Shown here: piece by piece, positions 1 to 7,895 of the stretch
Numbering within the stretch: the stretch's first letter is position 1
Layout of the letters: every line of letters starts with the position of its first letter
Origin: Cubamyces lactineus
Taxonomy: Eukaryota; Basidiomycota; Agaricomycetes; Polyporales; Polyporaceae
Assembly (NCBI GenBank): GCA_022376465.1
Contig: JACDTU010000001.1
Span: forward strand, 496,001 to 560,000
Reading direction: 5' to 3'
Length of the DNA stretch: 64,000 nt
Notes under the pieces: generated by a model
What the model was told of the DNA's origin: nothing
Databases searched by the model: none
What the model saw: the letters and a program-made list of their open reading frames with translations, nothing else
Program-made: the position numbers and the translations under genes

Positions 1-824
1 ATGGTGTGGTACGCGGCAGGTTGTTCGCCGGACGGAGGTTCAAGCAGTGGAAGGAGATTGCGGGTGTACGGTTGGTGTCGAACGGTGAATGAAGGGGACT
101 CCATGTGTTGGATGAGGTTTCGCCGCCCTCGACCATTGCGAAGTCGGAATCGGCCGACAGATGCCTCGACGGAACGGGCGTACTCGGTGACCTCTTGTGC
201 CGATTCGAGGATGCGCTCGGCGTCGTCTTCATAGAGGTGGGTGATGTCGGAGACTTCATAGAGGTGGGTGATGTCGGAGACTTCATAGAGGTGGGTGATG
301 TCGGAGACTTCCTTCCTTATGTCGTTGACAACCTCTTCGACATGATCCAGCGCTTCTGCGACAGTTTTCATGCTCCTCTGTATTCTGCCGAGTTGGCCGC
401 GGGCGTCTTCCCTGATCAGAGACGCCGACCCTCGCAGGTTGACCAGATGCCCGCCTATGTGGCCGAACTCCCGTGCGTCATTGAACATGTCCCGATATCT
501 GGCGAGCGGGTTGACTAGCTCGGGATCGGCGCGCACCGCGCTGATGAGGGGTCCTGGATTCGTGAGGAGAGCATTGACGAGCCATCGTACTTCTCGTGAA
601 TTGGGTTGGTCGACGAGGGAGTCATTCGTAGCGAGCGACTCTAGATCAGACGTTTCGTCCGGTTCCTCGGGGTCGCTGTCCGCTTCGTCCGCCGCATCGT
701 CATACGGAGGAGGAGGAGCCGCAGGAGGGGGAATATTTTCTTGGTCGCTCGGGTTTAGCGACTGCGCGGAGGTGACTGAGAAGCTTTCCGGGGTTAGGTT
801 CTCCGTAAACTCGAAGTTAGGCAT
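1..824 (-). CDS. Retroelement accessory ORF D, coiled-coil protein (C-terminus outside window)
   Basis: The frame is open from ATG 824 to position 1, at least 274 residues. It has a Pro- and acid-rich N-terminus (IPPPAAPPPPYDD), a middle part with a predicted helical region, and a heptad-like segment (IREDARGQLGRIQRSMKTV). A nine-residue repeat, YEVSDITHL, occurs in near-perfect tandem copies. No stop is reached in the window. It could be a structural or virion-associated protein of the element; the function is unknown. Confidence 0.55.
   Translation of the reverse strand, partial: MPNFEFTENLTPESFSVTSAQSLNPSDQENIPPPAAPPPPYDDAADEADSDPEEPDETSDLESLATNDSLVDQPNSREVRWLVNALLTNPGPLISAVRADPELVNPLARYRDMFNDAREFGHIGGHLVNLRGSASLIREDARGQLGRIQRSMKTVAEALDHVEEVVNDIRKEVSDITHLYEVSDITHLYEVSDITHLYEDDAERILESAQEVTEYARSVEASVGRFRLRNGRGRRNLIQHMESPSFTVRHQPYTRNLLPLLEPPSGEQPAAYHT
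234..311 (-). repeat. 27-bp in-frame tandem repeat in accessory ORF D
   Basis: Two complete and one partial copy of a 27-bp unit (234..260, 261..287, 288..311) encode YEVSDITHL copies within a coiled-coil-like region. The copies are identical, so the expansion is recent or maintained by slippage. Confidence 0.85.
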
Positions 825-969
825 GGTTAGGATAGATGGGGAGGCTGTCGGCAGGGATGTCGCGGTGTTCGATGGTGAACTCGATGATGCGAAGGTAAAG
901 GACGGCGTAGGCGAGAATCCAGAGGAGGGCGAGTAGGAAAGTGATGGTCATGCACATGACAACGATCAT
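817..969 (-). CDS. Retroelement accessory ORF C, 50-residue membrane peptide
   Basis: The ATG at 969 overlaps the preceding TGA as ATGA. The 50 residues start with a strongly hydrophobic stretch (MTITFLLALLWILAYAVLYL) and end in a polar tail. Its TAA (817..819) lies inside ORF D, giving an 8-base overlap. The peptide looks like a small viral membrane protein in form, but no homology is claimed. Confidence 0.48.
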   Translation of the reverse strand: MIVVMCMTITFLLALLWILAYAVLYLRIIEFTIEHRDIPADSLPIYPNHA

Positions 970-1190
970 AGAGTTCGTTCGTCGTCAGACGCGTTGGAGC
1001 GAGCAGGGATTCTTATCGGAAGTGGAGGTGATCGGTTGTCGGTGTGATGGAGCTCGCGCTCGAGAGAGTCGTGGGTGAGGCACGATGCAACACAGAGGAT
1101 TGGAAGGCAAACGGTAGCCACGATGGTAGCGACGATGATTGCGGGAACAGCGATAATGGCGTGAGCAACTCGTCCGACGAAATGGGGCAT
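966..1190 (-). CDS. Retroelement accessory ORF B, single-pass membrane protein
   Basis: A 74-residue ORF starts on the base after the previous stop. Residues about 9-37 form a long hydrophobic, Val/Ile/Ala-rich segment followed by a basic, polar tail (RSNASDDERTL). Its last codons contain ATGA, in which the stop TGA overlaps the ATG of ORF C. The family is unknown. Coding status rests on its place in a tightly packed same-strand array. Confidence 0.5.
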   Translation of the reverse strand: MPHFVGRVAHAIIAVPAIIVATIVATVCLPILCVASCLTHDSLERELHHTDNRSPPLPIRIPARSNASDDERTL

Positions 1191-1424
1191 TCACCAGGTG
1201 CTAGAGGGGTCGCGGTTCTTAAGTGTTCGCTCCGCGATGCGAGTGTGGAGATCGGAGAGGTTGAAGTGTAGGAAGGTGAGGATGGAGGCGAGGACAAGGG
1301 TACAGTAGAGGGCGAAGAGGAGTGTGGGGGATGGTTGGTCTCGAAGGGTGAAGTGGAGGAAGGCAAGTGTGGCGGAAACGAGGATGGCACAGTAGAGGAT
1401 GTGGAGTGATTCAAGAGAGGGCAT
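1191..1424 (-). CDS. Retroelement accessory ORF A, small membrane protein
   Basis: A 77-residue ORF begins 10 bases after the pol stop with a good context (CACC ATG). It holds two hydrophobic segments (about residues 8-25 and 34-52, e.g. TLLFALYCTLVLASILTFL) and a polar C-terminus, so a two-pass membrane protein is likely. Its TGA is immediately followed by the ATG of the next ORF (TGAATG). I recognise no family. The position corresponds to env in retroviruses, but nothing shows env homology. Confidence 0.55.
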   Translation of the reverse strand: MPSLESLHILYCAILVSATLAFLHFTLRDQPSPTLLFALYCTLVLASILTFLHFNLSDLHTRIAERTLKNRDPSSTW

Positions 1425-1434
1425 GGTGAGAGAT

Positions 1435-2898
1435 TCAGGCGAGTTTCCTCACCTTTTTATACCTCTCGAGGATCTCGGCAGCATTCGGCAGAAGCGCTGA
1501 CTCAGGTTCTCATGTGTTTTCCGCTGATGAGTAACCCCGCCACTTGATTTGAAATCGGGGTTTCCCTCGGATCATCTTGTGTCCCACAATAGCTTCGACC
1601 TCGTATTCTTCTTCTCCATCAACCAGGTCAGGTGGGGGTCTTGTGTGATTGGGTCCGTGGGTGTCGTTTTCCTTATAGGGTGTCAGGAAACATGCATGAA
1701 ACACGGGGTGGATTTTCCACGACTTCGGCAGTTCTAGACGGTATGTGACCGGTCCGATGACTTCGGTGATGCGGAATGGCCCTTCTCGTTTGGGTGCCAG
1801 CTTCCTCGAGGCGTAAGCAAGGTGCAGGTTCTTCCCTTCTAGCCAGACCTTCTGTCCTTTAGCAAATTGAGCGAACTTCCCTCGATACCGGTTGGTCATG
1901 ACGTTCCGTGCCAGTTCGTGTGCTGCTAGTGCTTCGTCCCTTGCTTTCTGTAGGTTCGTAAGTCGCTCTTGTACTGCTAGGACATTGGTTCGGGGGTACG
2001 CCAACGGTATCAGTGGAGGGTCGTAGCCCATCATGAGGTAGAATGGCGACGCATTTTGGGCCGAGTGTAGGCGTTGATTGTGCGTGACTTCTGCATCGGT
2101 GAGATGTTCTACCCATTCGTCGGGTCTTCCTTCGCAGAATATTCGGAGGTAGACTTCAAGTTCCTGGTTAACTCTTTCTGTCTGTCCATCGGTCTGCGGA
2201 TGATAGGCTGTGGAGGGTGACAATGTGATTCCAAGGAGTCGTCCTAATTCCTTGGTGACGTTGGATACGAATTGGGGTCCTCGATCCGAGATGATTTTGC
2301 CGGGTAATCCAAATTTTCTGTAAACGTGTCGATGATAGAGTTCCGCCGTTCCAATTGTGTCCACCGTCTTCTTGCAGGGTGCAAAAATCACCCCCTTTGT
2401 AAGGCCTTGGTCGACCACGACCAGAATACTGTCATAGCCATGCGATATCGGGAGATCCGTGATGAGGTCCATGGTGACGTTTTCGAATGGTCGGGTGACG
2501 CCTGTGGCAGGAATTGCTTGTGGCGGCGGTGTCGTGGGATGTGTGTTCGGTTTTGCTTGCTGACAGATGGCGCAGCCTTCTACGTATTTGGATACCATGG
2601 TGTACATTCCCGGCCACCAGTAGGATCTTCGCAAAAGTTCTAACGTCTTGAATTTGCCTGGGTGTCCAGCGGCGGGTAAGTCGTGATGCTGTCGCACGAG
2701 ATCGGTTCGGAGAGTTTCGTCTGCAGGGACATAACAGTGATTCTTGTAAAAGACCAGTCCTTCCCTTTCGGACCAATCCATCAGGGTGCTTCGTATTGGC
2801 GGAGGTCCGTAGTTCCGTAGCACTGCCAGTGCGTCGCAAAACAGGCGGTCTTGTTTTGCTAGTTCTTGAAACCTCGGTACGACGGCTAGGTCGACCAT
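1435..2898 (-). pseudogene. Integrase with C-terminal chromodomain
   Basis: An HHCC zinc domain ([19 protein letters not shown]) is followed by the DDE core: [17 protein letters not shown] and [18 protein letters not shown]-like region ([19 protein letters not shown]) and a chromodomain ([19 protein letters not shown]) follow. The chromodomain is cut by TGA at 1510..1512, where the family has Trp (ENT-W-EPE). Reading through restores 24 more codons of chromodomain helix, ending at TGA 1435..1437. This is the last pol domain, and it normally targets integration to heterochromatin. Confidence 0.9.
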
Positions 2899-2958
2899 TC
2901 AAACGAAGAGGTTATCTGGGAGCATTGTGCGTTCTACATTGTCATTGTCGGTTCCTTG

Positions 2959-5049
2959 TCAGTGGTCCGGTCGTCGTGATAGGGCATCAGATTGGACCAT
3001 GGCTGTTCCAGGGGTATGTACTAATGTCATGTCGAATTGGGACAGGAAGAGCGCCCATCGCGCTTGGCGTCGGTTCAACTGTTGTGGATTTCGCCAGTAG
3101 GTCAAGTTCTTGTGGTCGGAGAGTATCGTTACTGGATGCCCTGATCCTTCTAGGTAGTGTCGCCATGCTTTGAGCGCTCGAATGATCCCCAATAGTTCTC
3201 GGTCGTAGATTTCGTAATTCCGTTCCGCTTCAGTGAATCCTTCTGATAGGTATGCGCAGGGCCGCATGTTGCCATTGATGTCGCGCTGTCGCAAGACCGC
3301 CCCAGTTGCCCATTGTGATGCGTCCGATTCTACTAGGAATGGTTTGGTGACGTCCGGCATCTGTAGCACAGGGGCCGTGGCGAAGCGGGTCTTGAGTTGG
3401 TCAAATGCTTTCTGGCATTCTGCGGACCATTCCCATTTGGTGTTCTTCTTGGTGAGTGCGTTCAGTGGTTGCGCGATCTCGGAAAAGTGGTCAATGAAGC
3501 ATCGATAGAAGTTTCCAAAACCCAGGAATGATCGGACGTCCTTTACGGTCGTTGGTTCCGGCCAATCGAGAATTCCTTTTAGTTTGACTGGGTCCATCGC
3601 AACGCTATTTTCCCGAATGATCATTCCTAAGTATTCCACTTCTTCTGCGTCGAAGGTGCACTTTTTGAGTTTGAGGTGAAGGTCGTGTTCCTGTAAACGT
3701 TCCAGTACTCGAAGTGTTCGTCGTCGATGGGTTTCCTCGTCTCCCGAGAATATGAGGATGTCGTCCATATAGATTACCACCCATCCTTCATTGATCATGT
3801 CTTTGAATATGGAGTTCATCATGGCTTGAAAGGCGGCTGGTGAGTTGCGGAGGCCAAAGAACATGACCATCGGCTCGTATAGGCCCGAACTGGTTCGGAA
3901 TGCAGCTTTCCATTGATCGCCATCCTTGATTCGTACGTTGTTGTATCCCGATCGTAGGTCCAATTTCGAAAATATCTTGGCTCCTCGAAGTTTGTCAATT
4001 AACTTCGGGATCAGCGGTAAAGGATACTTGTTTGGAATGGTCCCTTCGTTCAGGTAGCGATAGTCTTGACAGGGTCGCAGTGATCCGTCTTTCTTCCCTA
4101 CAAAGAAGAATGGTGATGACATAGGGGACTTCGAGGTTCTGATGTATCCTTTTCGCAGGTTTTCTCGTACGAATTCTTCTTCAGCTTCCAGTTCCTTGGG
4201 CGTTAGTTGATACCGCTTGAAGTCCTTCGGTACAAAGCCTTCCTTCAGTTCAATAGCGAGATCCCATGGTCTGGCCAGTGGAAATCGTTCTGAGGCTTTC
4301 TTCTCGAAGACACTGGCGAATTCCTGATACGCCGCCGGTAGCATCTCTTCGAATGTCTTCGGCTTCTCCTGCGCCTGTTGCTGCTGTGCCATTGCCATGG
4401 CGGGGTTGACTTTTGCTCGTATCCAAACATTGTTGGCTATTGCAAAGCGTATTCCTGTTGGTGCTTTTCGAATTCGTCCGATGCTGGGTCCTGGTCCTAT
4501 ACGTGCGTCATCATTGTGCTGGTGTTCACCGGTCAGGGGGTTTCCCGGTCTGGGAGCGTCTCCATGCCATTCAACCGCGTGCGGATGGTTCGTTTTGTCC
4601 ATTTCGTCTCGTAGATATGCGATCACAAGTTCCTGGTCATCTGGTTCTTCCTCTGGCTTGATGTCTGATGTGGTAACTCGTCCGATGTCTTCGTATAGGG
4701 GTTCTTCGTCTTTGTCTTCTTCCGATTCTGTTTCGTTCGCGGGGTCTTCTTCTTTTTCTATTTTCCTGGGTCGTCCTGTGAATGGATCTTGATCTGGGAA
4801 CCACATTTCTCTGAGGTGCTCGACGACCGTCTTGACTACCTTGCCAGGGTCGATATCCAGTGTCCCTGCTGTGAAGTCGATGTTTGCATTGACTCGTTGA
4901 AGCCAGGGGAGTCCTAGAATGATTGGCTCCTTTCCTAGCGATGTGATGAGGAATCGGATGATGTGTCGATGTCCTCCTGCTTCAACTTCGATCGAAGTGC
5001 ACTTCTTGATATCGCCTGCCTTGTTTCGGGTTCCGTCCGCATTAAAGAC
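2959..5049 (-). pseudogene. Reverse transcriptase and RNase H region of pol
   Basis: Same frame as the protease. The RT domain shows the catalytic YMDD box (VIYMDDILIFSGD), the upstream FFVGKKDGSLRPCQDYR motif and the connection region (FLGFGNFYRCFIDHFS). RNase H follows with FLVESDASQWATGAVL, YEIYDRELLG and the closing SDALSRRP. The segment ends at TGA 2959..2961, 19 codons before another TGA at 2899..2901, both in frame with integrase. The domains look full-length apart from the nonsense codons. A 4806 start codon lies inside the linker and is unlikely to be a true start. Confidence 0.9.
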
Positions 5050-5274
5050 TCAAATGGGCTTCTTCAGTTCCGTGAGCTTCAAATTCTGCTCCTTCGCGAA
5101 TCGGTAGTCCATGAAGGTTTCTCCAGCTCCTGTGTCGATTAGGGCTTTCGTTTCGACGCTTCGATCCGTATGAATAAATAGCGGTATTCTCATAGACTGC
5201 TTCGAAGTCTGCGCTACTATTACATTACGGATCGTCGTTCGCGGTCGTGACGTCGATGCACGCCGGTTCCTCAA
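5050..5274 (-). pseudogene. Retroviral-type aspartic protease segment of pol
   Basis: The translation carries the aspartic protease signature LIDTGAGETF, the DTG active site of retropepsins. It begins in the -1 frame at the gag stop, with no start codon of its own, and would be made by frameshifting. It ends at TGA 5050..5052, after which the same frame continues as VFNADGT and on into the RT domain. The TGA is therefore a nonsense change inside pol; CGA to TGA is the simplest origin. Confidence 0.85.
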
Positions 5275-6741
5275 AAACCCTCGTTCAGGAGGTCGGATAC
5301 TACGTCCTTGCGATCTTCTTTGTCATCGAGGTCTTTGAGAGCAAGGCGGATACGTGCAGTGATGAGCTTCTTAGAGGAGTTAGATGCTCGAGTGGAGGTG
5401 GACTTGGAGTCGTCGTCACTGTCCTCTTCTTTGGCTACCTCCGTGATTCGGGCTTTCGTCTTCCCCTTCCGGTCTCCGTTCTTCCCCTTCTTGAGGGGGC
5501 ATTGGCGTGCCAAGTGTCCCACTTGATGGCAATTGAAGCATTGTCCTTCTTTGTAGTGCTTCTCGCGCTCTTCTGGGAGCATTCGGTCGACGTCCATGGT
5601 GTCGGGGTCTCGTTCGCGCATCCTGTGTTGATGCGGCTTGTAGGTAGGGTTGTACGTGGTCTTTCCCTTCCCATTGTATGTCTTGCTGAGCAACCATTGC
5701 TGCTCCAGTGTCGCGGCTCTCATGTAGAGGGTGTTCGTGTCGTTAGGCATGGGGTACATCCCGAAGATCTTCTCGCACAGCGGCCTATTCAATCCTTCGT
5801 AGGAGAAGTCGGCAATGATGCGATAGTCGGTGATACCGCAGCGCGAGATCAGGGATTTGAACTTGGTGATGTACTCCTCCACTGGTCGTTTGCCCTGGCG
5901 GACGCTTCGCAGCAGTACTCTTGCACTGGCCTGAGCATCGGCGTTATCGAAGGCTTCAGTGAGTTGTTTGGAGAAGTCTCGCCACGTGCCCCAGTTTAGA
6001 GGTGTTCCTGGTCCTTGTTTCTCCGCTTGTGCCTGTGTGTCTTCGATAAACGACCTCGCCCATGCTCCGAATGTCCCTCCGTTCATCAGCATGAGGCAGA
6101 AGATGATCTTCTTCTGATTGGTGTTGTAGGCCGCTTCGTTGATAGAGAGGTACAGCATGCATTTCTGCAGCCATTCAATGACCTCTCCTCGCCTCCCTTC
6201 AAACTCCGGGGGCATCTTCAGTTTCATCTCGGGGGTCCGCTCATATCGCGGTTCGACGAGTGGTGCGGGGGCCACTGCCTGGGGTTCCTGCTGCCCTTGT
6301 TCGGCCATATCTTCTGATTCGTCTGAGGTGTCTTCCTCGGTTCCTGGTGCGGCGATCAGTTCTTCCGATTCTTCTGTCGAGCTCTCGCCTTGCTGAGAGG
6401 TGTCTTCTGATTCGCTGCTGCTCACTACTTCTACTCGAGAAGTTCGTGGAGTGGTGAAGTCGACTGGGGATGTCGGCAGCGAGTTCGGTTCTGTTCGGGT
6501 TTCTGTCTCCGCAGGTGCCACTGGTTCCTCCGGGAGTTCTTCTTCAGCTAGTTCGTTGTACTTGACACGGTATTCAGGGGAGATTCGAAGGCACTCTTGC
6601 CAGGTGAGTGGATGGGGAGCGAAGTGCCACGATTTGTCCTCCCAGTAGACTTGGTCTTCTCTGTAGTATACTAGCTTGGTCTCCTTGTTCGCCGAGTAAA
6701 CTGTCGGCGGTTCTTCTGTTTCGTCGGGTTCAGGCGCACTC
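5271..6741 (-). CDS. gag: Gag polyprotein of the chromovirus (5' limit uncertain)
   Basis: The reading frame is open from 6741 to the TGA at 5271. It contains an acidic Ser/Glu-rich N-terminal part, a capsid-like central region and one CCHC zinc knuckle (CFNCHQVGHLARQC) near the C-terminus. The first AUG is at 6308, giving about 345 residues. The frame upstream to 6741 still looks coding (for example WQECLRISPEYRVKY), but contains no AUG; GTG and other near-cognate codons are present. An in-frame TAG lies at 6742..6744, and a coding-like stretch just upstream is in another frame, so a small indel is possible. The stop overlaps a -1 slippery heptamer leading into protease. Confidence 0.82.
5274..5280 (-). 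promoter_or_regulatory. Candidate -1 ribosomal frameshift site between gag and pol
   Basis: The minus strand reads G GGT TTT TGA in the gag frame: a GGGTTTT heptamer of the X XXY YYZ type directly before the gag stop. A one-base slip back makes the next codon TTG and enters exactly the frame in which protease is encoded. The related heptamer GGGUUUA is used by the yeast L-A virus. Confidence 0.65.
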
Positions 6742-6801
6742 TATTTCAGAGCTGCGCCGATCGGTGTCGTCTGAATCTGGGTAGATTGACGGCGATTCGT
6801 G

Positions 6802-6811
6802 AGCTCGATCT
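6802..6811 (-). promoter_or_regulatory. Self-primer-type primer-binding site
   Basis: Two bases inside the LTR edge the minus strand reads AGATCGAGCT. This is a perfect 10-base complement of the segment at 6955..6964, which lies at the predicted 5' end of the element's own transcript. No tRNA-type PBS beginning TGG is seen here. The arrangement matches the self-priming used by Tf1/sushi chromoviruses. Confidence 0.6.
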
Positions 6812-6990
6812 AATGTTATGACGAGCCTAGATCTGTCACGCGGTGGCTGAGCTAGGGGTCACGTCGCCTCAAAGGGTAACGTAGAGGCGGGTCAGGGGTC
6901 AAGATCTTCTGAGAAGAGGCGAGTCGGGGTTTGGTGAATAGGCAATAGATAACCAGATCGAGCTGAGGTTCTTCGAAGAAGATCCTCGGC

Positions 6991-7002
6991 TTATATATAT
7001 AT
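6991..7002 (-). promoter_or_regulatory. TATA box of the retroelement LTR
   Basis: An alternating TA run within the LTR, read on the minus strand, is the only clear core-promoter element there. A start site about 30 bp downstream would fall near 6964, the edge of the segment complementary to the primer-binding site. Confidence 0.6.
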
Positions 7003-7075
7003 GGCCGAGACTAATAATAGACCGGATCGGTAAGCGAATGTTCAGTACGGCTAAGTATAGCTGGGGCTGACTGTA

Positions 7076-7119
7076 CATGGGAATAGGGGTGACGTGTCAT
7101 GGGAATAGGGGTGACGTGT
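7076..7119 (-). repeat. 22-bp tandem repeat in LTR U3
   Basis: Two exact 22-bp units (7076..7097 and 7098..7119) are followed by a degenerate third. Each unit carries a TGACGTG core, which resembles an ATF/CREB-type bZIP half site. Position upstream of the TATA run fits a U3 enhancer; the regulatory role is inference. Confidence 0.6.
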
Positions 7120-7316
7120 CATGGGAATAACTGACGTGGCATGGGAGAATAGAGCTAAGTATACAACACATGAGTAAGCCGCAGCAGGCTCGGCCTCCGG
7201 AACGTAAGCACGATACATAAGCATAGGACAAGTCACGAGACCAAGACGTAACCGTAACAGTGGCCGTGTCACGCACCGTCGTAACAAGTTTTGTTGCTGG
7301 CCCTGCTTCAGCAACA

Positions 7317-7732
7317 AATGTCCCCTTAGACAGGCCATTATCACATGACTGATAGAGGAGTATCATATGACATCATCCTAGTTGATCTCCCATCAAAATC
7401 TGCCAGCTCATCACTTGAATCTCTACCACCACCACCATGCAACCTCTCCCTCAGCAAACTGTGAATGATATTCTCTCTCTGCTTGACCAAGGCCTTTCCT
7501 TGAGTCAAATCTCTACCCAAACTGGTGTCCACACCTCTACAATCAGCAAGATTCATTCCAAACTCCGTTTCTACCTTCTTGAGGGCAAGATGGACGCCAA
7601 CCTCTATGTTAGCATCCTGGAGGATGCTGCAGGATAGCCTTGAGTAATCATGGTCATTGAGTCAGCGATGGTGGAGATACAGCCTTCCCATTCAAAAAGT
7701 GCGAAACATGACAATAGTTTTGTAAGTCACTG
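7317..7732 (+). mobile_element. Internally deleted Tc1/mariner element, left part cut by the chromovirus
   Basis: The right end reads GTCACTG then TA (7733..7734), matching the Tc1 terminus of the intact copy nearby (CAGTGACTT read inward). The left end is missing because the LTR boundary at 7316 abuts it, so the chromovirus appears to have inserted into this copy. Its other half should lie left of the window. Confidence 0.55.
7437..7637 (+). pseudogene. Tc1 transposase fragment with internal deletion
   Basis: The 66-residue ORF has the N-terminal helix-turn-helix region (VNDILSLLDQGLSLSQISTQTGV) typical of Tc1 transposases. It then jumps to GKMDANLYVSILED, which in the intact neighbour lies about 160 residues further on. 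The catalytic core (DD) and the C-terminal E are absent. It can encode at most a DNA-binding remnant. The sequence differs a good deal from the intact element, so it belongs to another Tc1 subfamily. Confidence 0.7.
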
Positions 7733-7734
7733 TA

Positions 7735-7895
7735 TCTAAAAAGAACACCTGCTTCTGCTCTTCTACTGTCCAGTTAATGTGTTCCATAGCCCATATGTTC
7801 CTTTCTTGAATGTGACTTTGCTTTTATAGAGGCTTCACACAGCATATATGGCCATAGAAACCCCTTTTTATGAGGTTCCAATGGACAGTAAAGGC
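7735..7895 (-). pseudogene. Decayed Tc1-type transposase relic
   Basis: The minus strand, with a stop codon, still reads TVHWNLIKRGFYGH and AMEHINWTVEEQKQVFF. These match the region of Tc1 transposases before the first catalytic Asp (usual form NWTVEQW..VLFSDE). It breaks off exactly at the TA where the deleted element above is inserted, suggesting that insertion split it. It belongs to a different lineage from the intact transposase at 9435. Confidence 0.6.

Larger units (their letters stand above)
1..7316 (-). mobile_element. Ty3/gypsy chromovirus LTR retrotransposon, 3' end beyond the window
   Basis: Read on the minus strand the order is 5' LTR, primer-binding site, gag, protease, RT-RNase H, integrase, chromodomain, then four extra ORFs, the last running off position 1. 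The order protease-RT-integrase plus a C-terminal chromodomain is diagnostic of Ty3/gypsy chromoviruses. The 5' boundary is taken at 7316, where the minus strand begins TGTTGC; the five bases outside (7317..7321, aatgt) are the candidate target duplication. No second LTR copy is visible at the left, so the element is cut by the window rather than solo. Four in-frame TGA codons in pol suggest this copy is no longer autonomous. Confidence 0.93.
6814..7316 (-). repeat. 5' LTR of the Ty3/gypsy element
   Basis: On the minus strand this 503-bp segment starts TGTTGC and ends CATAACA, giving short TGTT..AACA terminal inverted repeats. It contains a TATA run at 6991..7002 and tandem repeats in the U3 part (7076..7119). 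It sits directly upstream of the self-primer-type PBS. The 3' limit at 6814 is inferred from the terminal repeat and from the PBS that follows. The partner LTR lies outside the window, so the ends cannot be confirmed by alignment. Confidence 0.7.

Noticed and set aside
1510..5052. Four in-frame TGA codons as selenocysteine or programmed readthrough
   Set aside because: Fungi lack selenoprotein machinery and one TGA replaces a conserved Trp; decay is simpler. Kept only as an alternative.
5247..5999. 250-codon plus-strand ORF opposite gag
   Set aside because: It lies antisense to the gag zinc-knuckle region and has no motif; it is a shadow of the real frame.
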